Source: CATOSP01 sp965204715
GTDB lineage: Bacteria > Chloroflexota > Dehalococcoidia > Lucifugimonadales > UBA3495
Assembly: GCA_965204715.1 (NCBI GenBank)
Contig: OZ242009.1
Coordinates: 2,728,001 to 2,792,000 of the forward strand
Direction: 5' to 3'
DNA length: 64,000 bases
The notes under the pieces: model-generated
What the model was told of the DNA's origin: nothing
Database searches by the model: none
The model's input: the letters and a program-made list of their open reading frames with translations, nothing else
Shown: piece after piece, positions 7,765-16,256 of the stretch
Numbering within the stretch: position 1 is the stretch's first letter
Layout: each line of letters opens with the position of its first letter
Position numbers and translations under genes: made by a program

Positions 7765-10491
7765 ATGATGCCCATGTTTCCGGCCATGAGGCCGGAGGAA
7801 TTCATCGCCAAGTGGCGGGACGTCGAGTTTGGCGAGAGGCAGGCGTCCCAGGAGATGTTCCTGGACATCTGCCGACTGGTCGGCCATCCCACGCCCGGCG
7901 AGTTCGGCGACAGCCAGGCGTTCACCTTTGAGAAGTGGGTGCCCGGCGGGTTTGCCGACGCCTATCTCGAAGAGCGGTTCGGCTGGGAGTTCAAGGGCAG
8001 CGACGCCGACCTGGACGACGCCATGAACCAACTGCTCCGCTACCAGGTCCACCTGAAAACGCCGCCCCTCCTCATCGTTTCTTCCTTCCGCACCATCCGG
8101 GTCCGCACCAACTTTCCCAACATGGAAACCATGCTCCACGAAATCCCCGTCTCTGCCCTGGACCGGACGGAGAACCTGGACAAGCTGCGCTGGGCCTTTC
8201 ACGCTCCAACCGGGTTCCGTCCCGACCGCTCCATGAATGCGGTCACGGAAGAGACCGCCGACCTGTTCCAGGCCATCGTCGAGGACATGGAGCAGCGCAA
8301 CCAGGACCCGGAGAAGCTGGCCCGGTATCTCAACCAGATTATCTTCTGCCTCTACGCCGAGGACGCCGGGCTGCTCCCGGACGGCCTCTTCTCCCAGGTG
8401 GCGCGGGCCAACTTCCGCGACCCGGCGGACTTCGACCAGGCCGTGGGCAACCTGTTCCGTCAGATGTCCGGCGGCGGCATGTTCGGGGCCGACCGGATTG
8501 CCCACTTCAACGGCGACCTGTTCGCCGATGCCGATACCGTGGAACTGAGCGGACCGGCCCTGCAACGGCTGGTGGAGGCCACCAACAGGAACTGGCGCAA
8601 CATCGAGCCTTCAATCTTCGGCACCCTGTTCGAGCGGGCGCTGGACGCCTCCAAGCGGGCCCACCTGGGCGCGCACTACACCAGCGCCGAGGACATCATG
8701 CTGGTGGTGGAGCCGGTGGTCATGGCCCCGCTACGCCGGGAATGGGACGCGGTGCAGCAGGAAGTGTCCAACCTGCTGGTGGAAGAGAACAGGGACGCGG
8801 CCCGGGTCCGGCTGGGCCGGTTCCAGCAGCGGCTGGTGGAATTGGAAGTCCTCGACCCGGCCTGCGGCAGCGGCAACTTCCTCTACCTGGCCCTGCGCTC
8901 CCTGCTCGACCTGGAAAAGCAGGTCATCGACTTCGCCGCCGCCCAGGGCTGGCCCGACCTGACGCCCTCAGTCAAGCCGGACCAGATGCTGGGCCTGGAA
9001 ATCAATCCCTACGCCGCCGAACTGGCCCGCACCGCTCTATGGATTGGCTACATCCAGTGGCACCAGAACAACGGCTTCCCCTACAACCACCGCCCCATCC
9101 TGACGCCGCTGTCATCCATCCGAATGACCGACGCCATCCTGGACCGGTCAGACCCGGAAAGCCCCCGGGAACCGGAGTGGCCCGCCGCAGAGTTCATCGT
9201 CGGCAACCCACCCTTCCTGGGTAGTCAACTGATTCGGAGCAATCTAAAAGACTCCTACGTGGAGCCACTTTTCAAACTTTACGGCGACCGTATTCCCAAC
9301 TCCAGCGACCTCTGCTGCTACTGGTTTGAAAAGGCCCGCGCCCAGATTGCGGAGGGCAGGACGTGCCGCGCTGGCCTGCTGGCAACCCAGGGAATCCGGG
9401 GCGGCGCGAATCGTAGGGTGCTGCAAAGCATCAAGGAAGTCGGGGACATTTTCCTGGCCCGCTCCGACCATCCCTGGATTCTGGACGGGGCGGCGGTCCA
9501 CATCTCCATCGTCGGGTTTGACGACGGCTCCGAGACCGCCCGCGAGTTGGACGGCGTAACAGTTGAATCCATTAACGCAAATTTGATGGCCGGACCTGAT
9601 CTGACAAATGCACGCAGGTTGACGGAAAACGAGGGTGTGGCATTCCAAGGGCCTGTCAAAGTAGGCCCCTTTGAGATTCCCGGTTCCGTGGCTCAAGAAA
9701 TGCTCGCCAGTTCAAACCCGGATTTCAGGGACAACCGTGACGTTATCAGCCCTTGGCTCAATGGCAGAGACGTGATGGAGCGTTCCAGAGGCATGTGGAT
9801 AATAGATTTTCGAGATATGCCAATGGAGCAGGCAGCCTTGTATGAGGCCCCATTCGAGTATGTGAATGAGTGCGTCCGGCCCCTTCGGGAAGGTAATCGT
9901 GACCGGCAGAGACGGACCAATTGGTGGCGTCTGGGGCGTAGCGGGGAAGACTTGCGGGAAGCTGTCAGGCACCTTGCCAGATTTATGGTTACGCCAAGGG
10001 TTTCCAAACACAGGGCCGCCGTATGGGTAGTTCCCGAAACATTGCCTGATAGTGCAGTAGTCGCCATCGCCCGCGACGACGATTACACCTTCGGCGTCTT
10101 GCACTCCCGTTTCCACGAGGTTTGGGCGCGGGCAATGGGAACGCAGCTTCGGGAGGCAGAATCCGGGTCTCGCTACACTCCCACCACCTGCTTTGAGACC
10201 TTCCCCTTCCCGGAACCCACCGGGGAGCAGCGGGAGGCCATCGCGGAGGCGGCGCGGGAACTGAACGAACTGCGGGAGGGCTGGCTCAACCTGCCAGGTA
10301 TGCCGGAGTCCCAGTTGAAGCGGCGGACGCTGACGAACCTCTACAACGCCCGCCCCACGTGGCTGCAAAACGTCCACAACCGCCTGGACCGGGACGTAGC
10401 AGACGCCTACGGCTGGCCCCATGACCTGTCCGAGCCGGAGATACTTGAGCGGCTGCTGGTCCTGAACCTGGAAAGAACGGTGTCAGAGTAA
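7765..10491 (+). CDS. MmeI-type (type IIL/IIG) fused restriction endonuclease-DNA methyltransferase
   Basis: A single 908-residue polypeptide that cuts and methylates DNA. The N-terminal nuclease shows D65 followed nine residues later by E75-F-K77 (GFAD...WEFKG), the exact PD-(D/E)XK spacing of MmeI. The gamma-class N6-adenine methyltransferase has AdoMet motif LDPACGSGNF at residues 363-372 and catalytic NPPF at 481-484. The remaining C-terminal region (about 600-908, with TPTTCFETFPFPEP) is the target-recognition and helical part. In this family one recognition domain serves both activities, so no separate specificity subunit is needed. GAGG lies just before the double ATG. No other R-M gene is adjacent. 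Both catalytic centres look intact. Confidence 0.92.
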   Translation: MMPMFPAMRPEEFIAKWRDVEFGERQASQEMFLDICRLVGHPTPGEFGDSQAFTFEKWVPGGFADAYLEERFGWEFKGSDADLDDAMNQLLRYQVHLKTPPLLIVSSFRTIRVRTNFPNMETMLHEIPVSALDRTENLDKLRWAFHAPTGFRPDRSMNAVTEETADLFQAIVEDMEQRNQDPEKLARYLNQIIFCLYAEDAGLLPDGLFSQVARANFRDPADFDQAVGNLFRQMSGGGMFGADRIAHFNGDLFADADTVELSGPALQRLVEATNRNWRNIEPSIFGTLFERALDASKRAHLGAHYTSAEDIMLVVEPVVMAPLRREWDAVQQEVSNLLVEENRDAARVRLGRFQQRLVELEVLDPACGSGNFLYLALRSLLDLEKQVIDFAAAQGWPDLTPSVKPDQMLGLEINPYAAELARTALWIGYIQWHQNNGFPYNHRPILTPLSSIRMTDAILDRSDPESPREPEWPAAEFIVGNPPFLGSQLIRSNLKDSYVEPLFKLYGDRIPNSSDLCCYWFEKARAQIAEGRTCRAGLLATQGIRGGANRRVLQSIKEVGDIFLARSDHPWILDGAAVHISIVGFDDGSETARELDGVTVESINANLMAGPDLTNARRLTENEGVAFQGPVKVGPFEIPGSVAQEMLASSNPDFRDNRDVISPWLNGRDVMERSRGMWIIDFRDMPMEQAALYEAPFEYVNECVRPLREGNRDRQRRTNWWRLGRSGEDLREAVRHLARFMVTPRVSKHRAAVWVVPETLPDSAVVAIARDDDYTFGVLHSRFHEVWARAMGTQLREAESGSRYTPTTCFETFPFPEPTGEQREAIAEAARELNELREGWLNLPGMPESQLKRRTLTNLYNARPTWLQNVHNRLDRDVADAYGWPHDLSEPEILERLLVLNLERTVSE

Positions 10492-11220
10492 GCAACTCTG
10501 CCATGATGCGGGACGGGCGCCAGTAGTGGTGTCTAGTGAACATCCCGAAAGATTCCGTTAGACCAAAAGTGACGGCGATACGCGGTCAGGTATGGCTTCG
10601 CAATCGAGTGTAACCCTTACAGGACGAGCATCAGCTCTTCATCGGATTCGGAGGGCTGGTATGTCTGGAGATCCTATCTTGTTTGTTCCTATCCTCTTGG
10701 GACGGCCTCAGGCTCAGGAACTACCGCAGGGGCTCCCATCTTGGTCGCCCCACCGTTTTGCCCTCAGGCGGGGAGTCCCGTGTCGGGCCAGCACGCGGGG
10801 GTGTGCCGGGCGCTGGATGCCTTTCCGGGCCTCGGCGGATGGTCTTTGGGGCACATAGATGGCTCCTTCTCCCGTTTCGGCAGACCTTTTTCCCGGACCG
10901 GAGGGCACAGAAGAGACCGGTGTTCTCACTGCGGAGGGGATGGAGCCATCCTTTCTGTAACGTAGTAGGCTGGCGTTGTTGATTGGGGGTGTCCAGCCCC
11001 GGGTCTACGCCAAATGTATCTGAGCGTCCCGCGTGATCCCGGACCCGTTATCGTAAGGATCGGTGGAGACGATCTTGGCGGCAGAGGAAGCGCCGTTGGC
11101 CTGCCCTGAAGTGTTTGCTGAAAGGATTGCCTTCGGCGGCGGATCTGCAGAATAAATGACGCGGCTGTTTCCAGCCACTCCATCAGGGCAACGGAACCAG
11201 ACTGTGGATAATGTCCTCGA
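10492..11220. other. 729-bp stretch without a supportable gene
   Basis: Between the restriction enzyme and the small membrane-protein operon. Open frames occur on both strands (for example 10592-10858 plus and 10926-11246 minus), but they are Arg/Pro/Gly-rich, overlap each other, lack credible ribosome binding sites and resemble no family. I see no tRNA, known riboswitch or transposase motif. The only local structure noted is a small palindrome GGATGGAGCCATCC near 10935-10955. It may be decayed mobile DNA. Confidence 0.5.
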
Positions 11221-11391
11221 CTAAAAAACCCAGCATAGATACGCAAATTTCGTAAGGAACTTTATCGGCGGCGACATATTGGACACATCAAAGCTGTTGC
11301 AAGCGGCTTCATTGCCAACCAATGACAACGCCACAACCCACAGGAACAATGTTCCGCCTATGGCGATTATGGTTCCAATTTGCACCTGCAT
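11221..11391 (-). CDS. Small membrane protein, 56 residues
   Basis: A short ORF translating to a single hydrophobic helix (residues about 3-25, QIGTIIAIGGTLFLWVVALS) followed by a short, mostly polar tail ending YLCWVF. The ATG is preceded by AGGGAG at 6-nt spacing, an excellent Shine-Dalgarno sequence, and it starts 27 nt after the stop of the four-to-five-helix membrane protein upstream on the same strand, implying one transcript. I do not recognise the family. Function unknown; a membrane-complex partner of the upstream gene is an inference from co-transcription. Confidence 0.6.
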   Translation of the reverse strand: MQVQIGTIIAIGGTLFLWVVALSLVGNEAACNSFDVSNMSPPIKFLTKFAYLCWVF

Positions 11392-11418
11392 ATTGAACTC
11401 CCTACGGGCCCATCTGCC

Positions 11419-11988
11419 TTAAGCCATCGTGCAGAAGAATGCTCTTGTTCTGGAATAGGACCACTTAATCCCGTACAGCACGCCGAGGAGTATCCAGAGG
11501 AGTATCCAGAAGAAGCTGATGTAGAATAGCATTAGAATCAGGACCAGGGCCAGCGGAGGATTTTCTTGTATGGTCTGCATTAACAATCCGACCATTATCC
11601 CTATTCCCCCAATTATACCCGAGGTTGTCGCTTTGTTAATTTCCCGCCGACTGCTCAGTCTCGTTACCAGCCCCAATGCGACTATGAAAGTTCCAATAAA
11701 CTGTAGTACAGTTCCTTGCCCCTTGTAGGTCGGTAGCTCGAACGCCAATAGGTTAACTGTTCTACTTTCCCCAAGCAATCCGCCTGGATTGAATAGGGTC
11801 GTATATATGAATATTCCAATAATGGCCCAAGTTGATATCCAAGGCCAGATTCCTGTCTGTGATACACCGGTATCGTTGGGAGGATTCTGCCCTCTTGCGC
11901 GTTTCTTTCCCGCAAGGTATACCAGCATCGCGAGTATGCCCCAGGTAAGCAGCAATTCCCATACATTTGGTCGCGGTTTGTTTGCCAT
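11419..11988 (-). CDS. Multi-pass membrane protein of unknown function, 189 residues
   Basis: Five or so hydrophobic helices are visible: residues about 10-26 (LLLTWGILAMLVYLAG), 48-66, 94-108 (LQFIGTFIVALGLV), 122-138 (GIIGGIGIMVGLLM) and 146-170 (ALVLILMLFYISFFWILLWIL). No catalytic motif is seen. Base composition is clearly poorer in G+C than the neighbouring core genes, as for the whole 11.2-13.3 kb segment, suggesting acquisition by transfer. GGGGAG lies about 14 nt before the ATG. The 56-residue small membrane protein follows 27 nt downstream. Confidence 0.65.
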   Translation of the reverse strand: MANKPRPNVWELLLTWGILAMLVYLAGKKRARGQNPPNDTGVSQTGIWPWISTWAIIGIFIYTTLFNPGGLLGESRTVNLLAFELPTYKGQGTVLQFIGTFIVALGLVTRLSSRREINKATTSGIIGGIGIMVGLLMQTIQENPPLALVLILMLFYISFFWILLWILLGVLYGIKWSYSRTRAFFCTMA

Positions 11989-12136
11989 CCGTTTGCGCTA
12001 CTCTCCCCTGTAATCTAACGGCAAGAATGCCCATCGATCGTCACTATCTTCGCTCTTCGCCTAATTCGTCAACAACCGACCGTCAGCTATACACAGTGAT
12101 GGTTATGTTGCCCTGGACTATTGTTCATGATTTTCC

Positions 12137-12445
12137 TTAATCTCGGCTTGCCCGGATCCGGGCCGTGCTCCTGATGGGGGTGGATGACCTGGTGCACTTT
12201 GGCTTACTGGCATTTGGATGCCCATCAGTTTCCTCGGCCACTTTTCTGCCCTGGAATCCCGCCCTTGTCACGTGTTCCCTGAGGGCCTGGTTGATGGACT
12301 GGTGGGCTTCTTCGGGAGTTTCTGCCTGTCCTTCGAACCAGTCAACTACGTTATGGTCCAGCGGGAGGGTGATGTCCTGCCAGTCGGGCTTTTAGAACAT
12401 CCCGCGTTTGGCCTCGGACCATTCCGCCTCGGTCATCTCGGGCAT
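12137..12445 (-). pseudogene. BrnA-like ribbon-helix-helix antitoxin, disrupted by an in-frame TAA
   Basis: Read on the minus strand, a 103-codon frame starts MPEMTEAEWSEAKRGMF, hits TAA at 12392-12394, then resumes KPDWQDITLPLDHNVVDWF and an Ala/Glu/Gln-rich helix ending in QALREHV. The pattern D-x-I-T-L-x-L-D-x-x-V-V-D-W-F is that of BrnA-type antitoxins. No ATG follows the stop in frame, so no full-length product can be made. The TAA probably replaced a Tyr codon. No BrnT-like toxin is found upstream on the minus strand; instead a plus-strand membrane-protein gene begins there, so the toxin partner may have been lost. Confidence 0.6.
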
Positions 12446-12868
12446 CACTTTCTACTTCTCATCGCTTGTATAATTCTTACGAGTGTTTTGGTTGTACTGA
12501 CTTGGTTCAGGGACCCGACTACGTTTGAGGTGTTGCTGTTCCAATTGGGGATTCTGGTAACCGGTCTTCTTGGCTCGTATATCTTCGGTAGGGATTCGGC
12601 AGTGGCTATGGCACGTGATCTGGTCAGGCCACATGCGCGTTCAGCTTTTCGGCGGGTTACAGCTCTGTACGAAAGCCTGTTCCGTCTGTCAAACAGGATT
12701 GAAGAATTGAAGGGAGGGGAATCTGACCACCAACTTGACTTGGTCCAAGCCCTTGTGAACGAACAGATTCGGACAGGGCGGGACGCGATGGAGGACTGGC
12801 GGGACATCATTCCCGAGGAGGTCGAGCAGGTGGAAAGGAGGATGGCCGGAAATGACCAATCAACCTGA
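12218..12868 (+). CDS. Two-helix membrane protein with cytoplasmic helical tail (start uncertain)
   Basis: The believable part starts around residue 75: two hydrophobic helices (FLLLIACIILTSVLVVLTWF and LLFQLGILVTGLLGSYIFG), followed by a charged, probably coiled-coil cytoplasmic domain rich in Glu/Arg. The first 75 codons of the ATG-initiated frame run antisense to the BrnA-like remnant and are probably not coding, but no good ATG/GTG with a ribosome site is found nearer the first helix; a TTG inside helix 1 is the only alternative. The gene may be truncated at its 5' end. Its stop overlaps the next gene by 17 bp, indicating translational coupling. Function unknown. Confidence 0.5.
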   Translation: MPISFLGHFSALESRPCHVFPEGLVDGLVGFFGSFCLSFEPVNYVMVQREGDVLPVGLLEHPAFGLGPFRLGHLGHHFLLLIACIILTSVLVVLTWFRDPTTFEVLLFQLGILVTGLLGSYIFGRDSAVAMARDLVRPHARSAFRRVTALYESLFRLSNRIEELKGGESDHQLDLVQALVNEQIRTGRDAMEDWRDIIPEEVEQVERRMAGNDQST

Positions 12869-13295
12869 ACCCATTCGCGGCAAGGTGGCTCGTGTGCTGA
12901 ATGCCCGGGAAGTGGCTCTCAACAGGGGATCTAGTGATGGCGTTGAAGTCGGAATGATCTTCAATATCCTGAGCTCCACAGGCTCTGAGATCCGAGATCC
13001 CGACACCGGTGAATTGTTGGGCTCCGTCGAGTTGCCAAAGACCACGGTCAAGGTCACGATGGTTCAGAATCGAGTCTCGGTAGCATCAACGTTTCGTACA
13101 CGCAAGGTCAATGTCGGCGGTAGTGGACTCGGTTTTGCTGGAGTGTTTGAACCTCCTAAGTGGGAGACTCGCACCGAGACCCTCAAGACTGATGAGGCTA
13201 CTAGGGAGGAATTGGACGAAAGTGATACCTATGTCAAGAGCGGCGATTCAGTGGTCCAGTTCATCGAAGTGGTCCCGTTGGACATGGATTTCTGA
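12852..13295 (+). CDS. FlgT C-terminal-domain-like beta protein
   Basis: A 147-residue soluble protein without signal peptide. Residues 10-80 (GKVARVLNAREVALNRGSSD, then GMIFNIL, DPDTGELLGSVELPKTTVKV) match the pattern of the FlgT_C-type small beta-barrel, which in flagellar FlgT and in diverse other proteins is a binding module. No flagellar genes are present here. A strong AAGGAGG lies 10 nt before the ATG, and the start lies inside the preceding membrane-protein gene, so the two are expressed together. I infer a membrane-anchored two-component module; its job is unknown. Confidence 0.6.
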   Translation: MTNQPEPIRGKVARVLNAREVALNRGSSDGVEVGMIFNILSSTGSEIRDPDTGELLGSVELPKTTVKVTMVQNRVSVASTFRTRKVNVGGSGLGFAGVFEPPKWETRTETLKTDEATREELDESDTYVKSGDSVVQFIEVVPLDMDF

Positions 13296-13339
13296 CGCAG
13301 CGTGAGCGACCGCGCCTAGACGGTTAGGCAATGACATGC

Positions 13340-13399
13340 CCTGGGCAAAGGAAGGGTTATGATCGCTTCATAAGCAGCGTTCACCACCCCCTCGATCAC
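13340..13399 (-). pseudogene. Remnant of a clan AA (retropepsin-like) aspartic protease, first ~20 codons
   Basis: The GTG at 13399 overlaps the TGA of the upstream 88-residue gene (GTGA overlap), and the frame reads VIEGVVNAAYEAIITLPLPR, which resembles the N-terminus of small aspartic proteases that follow this gene family. Beyond codon 20 the similarity stops and no DTG catalytic motif appears; the frame runs into the convergent FlgT_C-like gene. This is a truncated second gene of a two-gene module. The family match is from recognition of a short segment only. Confidence 0.45.
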
Positions 13400-13662
13400 C
13401 CGGCTCTCCGAAAAGACCCACCTCCGAAGTGGTGCAGTGTCCGGTATCCGACTCGCACGGCCCAGACGTCGGCACCCGGGCGTTGCCCTCTCAAACGCTC
13501 TGACGCAGCGGAAACGGTATCGCCAATTGCGTAGTCGCCGCTATCTACGTCGATGGCGACTATCTTCCCGTGATGCGTCTCCTCGATCTGTGGCCGGATG
13601 TCCCTCTCGTATATCTCGTCGCCGAGGTGTCCTGTCTCCTCGGCGCTCCGGCGGGCTGGCAT
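13396..13662 (-). CDS. Small conserved protein (EIYERDI/GDYAIGDT family), 88 residues
   Basis: Residues EIYERDIRPQIEETHHGKIVAIDVDSGDYAIGDT and a C-terminal VWAVRVGYRTLHHFGG define a small alpha/beta family that I have seen repeatedly in Chloroflexi and cyanobacteria, usually directly upstream of a small retropepsin-like aspartic protease gene. Function is unknown; a toxin-antitoxin-like or regulatory pairing is plausible. I chose the ATG at 13662, which has AGGAGG at 8-nt spacing, over a GTG two codons upstream. Its usual protease partner is here reduced to a fragment overlapping its stop codon. Confidence 0.7.
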   Translation of the reverse strand: MPARRSAEETGHLGDEIYERDIRPQIEETHHGKIVAIDVDSGDYAIGDTVSAASERLRGQRPGADVWAVRVGYRTLHHFGGGSFRRAG

Positions 13663-13950
13663 AGTCACTTCCTCCTGGGGACGGTCCTATCTGCCGTCCG
13701 TCCGAACCCGCCCTGCCCGCCCCCTGGGCCGGCGCGGTGGTCCGGGGAGGCGTTCTCAGCCGCAAGTTACACTGTAAGCTGAGCTTCCCGTCAAAGGCAT
13801 TCTACTCCTGTCCGCCAATTTCCCACAAACAAGAAGGCCCCGCATACATGGACGCGGATAGGGAGTCCGCCCGTGTGGACCGGGGTTTAGGCTGTACACT
13901 GCCCTCCCTCACGGTGTAAATTACTTCCACAAACCCCAACGAGGCCGGAT

Positions 13951-14637
13951 ATGACCAGCAGACTGGACCCGCAGACGCCGCCCGCCGCCGGCGAAATGTT
14001 CCCGGATTTTCCGCCCAGGGATGATATGCAGAACGCGCTCTACCTGTACAGAACGAGCCACATTGCCGCCCTGACCGCCCACTTCGGCAACCCTGGCTCA
14101 ACCCTGGTGCTCAGCGAAATCCCGGTCAACTGGCGTCCCAGCCAGCAACTGGACCAGAGGATTCCCGACCTGCTCATCGCCTTCAACGTAGACCTGGAGG
14201 TTGCCATCGCGCAGAATGGCTACGCCATCCTGGACCAGGGCAAACCGCCGGACTTCGTGCTGGAAGTGGCCTCCGTCAGCACGGCACGCAACGACTACAC
14301 CTCCAAGCGGGTGGACTATGCGGCATTCGGAATCCCCGAGTACTGGCGCTTCGATCCCACCGGCGGCCGCCGTCACGACGCCCCGCTGGCCGGGGACACC
14401 CTGGTCGACGGGGTCTACCGCCCCATAGAAATCATCCAGAGGGACGAGAGCCACCTGTGGGGACACAGCCAGGTCCTGGACCTCGACCTCTGCTGGGAGA
14501 ACGGAGAACTCAACTGGTGGGACCCGGCGGCGGGAAGCTACTTTTCCACATACGAGGAACACCTGGAGGCCCGCATGGCCGCGGAGGCCCGCGTCCGGGA
14601 ACTGGAAGCGGAGCTGGAACGGCGCCGGAATCTCTAG
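13951..14637 (+). CDS. Uma2 family (DUF820) putative endonuclease
   Basis: A 228-residue member of the Uma2/DUF820 family, a restriction-endonuclease-like PD-(D/E)XK fold abundant in cyanobacteria and Chloroflexi. The core RIPDLLIAF...PPDFVLEVAS provides the conserved Asp and Glu, and the following YAAFGIPEYWRFDP block is diagnostic. The C-terminus is a charged coiled coil (EARMAAEARVRELEAELERR). The biological substrate of this family is unknown. A GAGG lies about 7 nt before the ATG. It stands alone at the right edge of the accessory island. Confidence 0.85.
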   Translation: MTSRLDPQTPPAAGEMFPDFPPRDDMQNALYLYRTSHIAALTAHFGNPGSTLVLSEIPVNWRPSQQLDQRIPDLLIAFNVDLEVAIAQNGYAILDQGKPPDFVLEVASVSTARNDYTSKRVDYAAFGIPEYWRFDPTGGRRHDAPLAGDTLVDGVYRPIEIIQRDESHLWGHSQVLDLDLCWENGELNWWDPAAGSYFSTYEEHLEARMAAEARVRELEAELERRRNL

Positions 14638-14746
14638 CTCGCCGGAAACCGCTATCTGGTCCGGGGTTCCCGCGACGAAGGGACTGCCCTGCATACACGA
14701 CGTGCATAGGAGTTTGACCACGTGAAACTTTCTCTCCGGCGGCGCT

Positions 14747-16099
14747 ATGACTGAGAACGCACCTGGGCGGCGCGGCGTGTATTACGGCTGGTACATGGTG
14801 GTTACCGCCATGTTCATCTCTGCGGTTACGACCGGCGCGCGCAACGGCTTCGGGGTATTTGTAATCCCGATGAGCGAGGATTTCCAATGGGACCGCACCA
14901 CCATTGCGTCGGCCGCCGCCATCGGTATGCTTATGAACGGGGTCAGCCAGCCCGTGTTGGGGTACCTGTTCGACAAGTTCGACTCCCGGCGGGTGATCCT
15001 GATCAGCCTGGCCATCGTCGGGCTGGCTACGGCGGCCATCAGCGCAACCAATAGCTGGTGGTTCCTGGTGGTAATGTTCGGCTTCGTGCTGTCCGTTGCC
15101 ATAAGCGGCGCGTCCATCGGGACAATGGGGCCGCTGCTTGCCCGTTGGTTCGTCCGCCGCCGGACGCTGGTATTGGGGCTGGCGGCCGCCGGAGCGTCGC
15201 TGGGCGGGCCGGTCCTGCTCCCGTTCACCGCATCATTGGTGGAGTGGTTCCACTGGAGGGTGTCATGGGTCGCCCTGGGAGCCATAGTAACGGTGGTCGC
15301 TCTGCCGTTGGCCTTCTCGTTCCTGCGAAACGACCCGGAGCGGATGGGGCTGCGCCCGGACGGTGATCCGGCCCCCAGTTCCGGAGGAGACGGGTCCACG
15401 GCGGAACGGCAGCGCGGCCTCTTCGAGGTGGACCAGTGGTGGCACTCGCTCAAATCGCCGCCCATCTGGAACCTTTCGGCAGCCTACACCGTTTGCGGCG
15501 TCACCGTCGGTGTCATCTCCGTGCATTTTGTGCCCTACGCCCAGGAGCAGATAGGCGTGTCGCTCACTCGGGCCAGCCTGATTTTCGGTTACCTGACTGG
15601 GCTGAACGTGGTCGGCGCAATCGGCGGCGGCTGGCTGGCCGACCGCTTCGGGCGCAAGAACGTGCTGGGAACGGTCTACTTCGTGCGCGGGATTGCCTAC
15701 GCGACGCTGTTGGCAGGCATGTTCGCTGTTGAGAACAACGTGGTCCTGCCCGTCGTCGGGACGCCTGGGGAGGCGAGCCTCTGGATTTTCGCCACGCTGG
15801 CCGGATTTTCCTGGATTGCCAGCGTGCCCATAACCACGTCCTTGACCGCCGAAGTTTACGGGCTGCGGGCCCTGGCAACCATATCGGGCATCTCGTTCCT
15901 GTGCCACCAGGCAGGCTCGTTTGTCAGCATCCTGCTGGCAGCAGCGCTATACGACCTGACCGGGTCCTACTTCCTGCCCTTCGCCATTGCCGGATCGCTG
16001 CTGATTCCCGCGTCCATATCCGCCTTCACCATCAACGAGAAGAAGTATTCGGTACGCTACCAGTCCGCGCCTGCCCCGGTGCCCGCGGGCGGCGACTGA
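14747..16099 (+). CDS. Major facilitator superfamily transporter (oxalate/monocarboxylate-type)
   Basis: A 450-residue MFS carrier with about twelve hydrophobic helices in two halves and a central cytoplasmic loop near residues 195-225. The N-terminal YYGWYMVVTAMFISAVTTG...GFGVFVIPM pattern, the helix 2-3 loop GYLFDKFDSRR and the second-half GGWLADRFGRKN repeat match the oxalate:formate antiporter/monocarboxylate-type MFS branch. The substrate is probably a small organic acid, which would fit the redox genes next to it, but this is inference. The ATG at 14747 follows a GC-rich leader without a strong ribosome site. Confidence 0.85.
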   Translation: MTENAPGRRGVYYGWYMVVTAMFISAVTTGARNGFGVFVIPMSEDFQWDRTTIASAAAIGMLMNGVSQPVLGYLFDKFDSRRVILISLAIVGLATAAISATNSWWFLVVMFGFVLSVAISGASIGTMGPLLARWFVRRRTLVLGLAAAGASLGGPVLLPFTASLVEWFHWRVSWVALGAIVTVVALPLAFSFLRNDPERMGLRPDGDPAPSSGGDGSTAERQRGLFEVDQWWHSLKSPPIWNLSAAYTVCGVTVGVISVHFVPYAQEQIGVSLTRASLIFGYLTGLNVVGAIGGGWLADRFGRKNVLGTVYFVRGIAYATLLAGMFAVENNVVLPVVGTPGEASLWIFATLAGFSWIASVPITTSLTAEVYGLRALATISGISFLCHQAGSFVSILLAAALYDLTGSYFLPFAIAGSLLIPASISAFTINEKKYSVRYQSAPAPVPAGGD

Positions 16100-16221
16100 T
16101 TCAGGCAAAGCGCATTTCCTCGCGTTTGAGCGCTGTTGAATCGCATCTGCCCCTGTGTTAGGATGACTTTGTTACTAAATTCACGAAGTCATCGTCCCAC
16201 CCTTGGCCACCGCCCAACCTC

Positions 16222-16242
16222 ATTCCAGCGAAAAGCGGGAAT
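16222..16242. repeat. Degenerate REP-like hairpin (cattcc-GCGAAA-GCGGGAAT type)
   Basis: An imperfect stem (ATTCC/GGAAT, inner GC/GC) around a GAAA-containing loop, matching the widespread intergenic palindrome whose better copy lies at 57138-57157. It sits just upstream of the NuoE-like gene and supports the downstream ATG as that gene's start, because the longer frame would translate the repeat. Confidence 0.4.
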
Positions 16243-16256
16243 ACAGGAGCCCCGGA

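Noticed and set aside
10592..11246. Open frames of 70-106 codons on both strands between the restriction enzyme and the small membrane operon
   Set aside because: Arg/Pro/Gly-rich, mutually overlapping, no credible ribosome sites and no family resemblance; treated as non-coding.
12392..12394. In-frame TAA in the BrnA-like frame considered as a recoded codon
   Set aside because: TAA is not read as Sec or Pyl in known bacteria, and the partner toxin is also missing, so a nonsense mutation is simpler.
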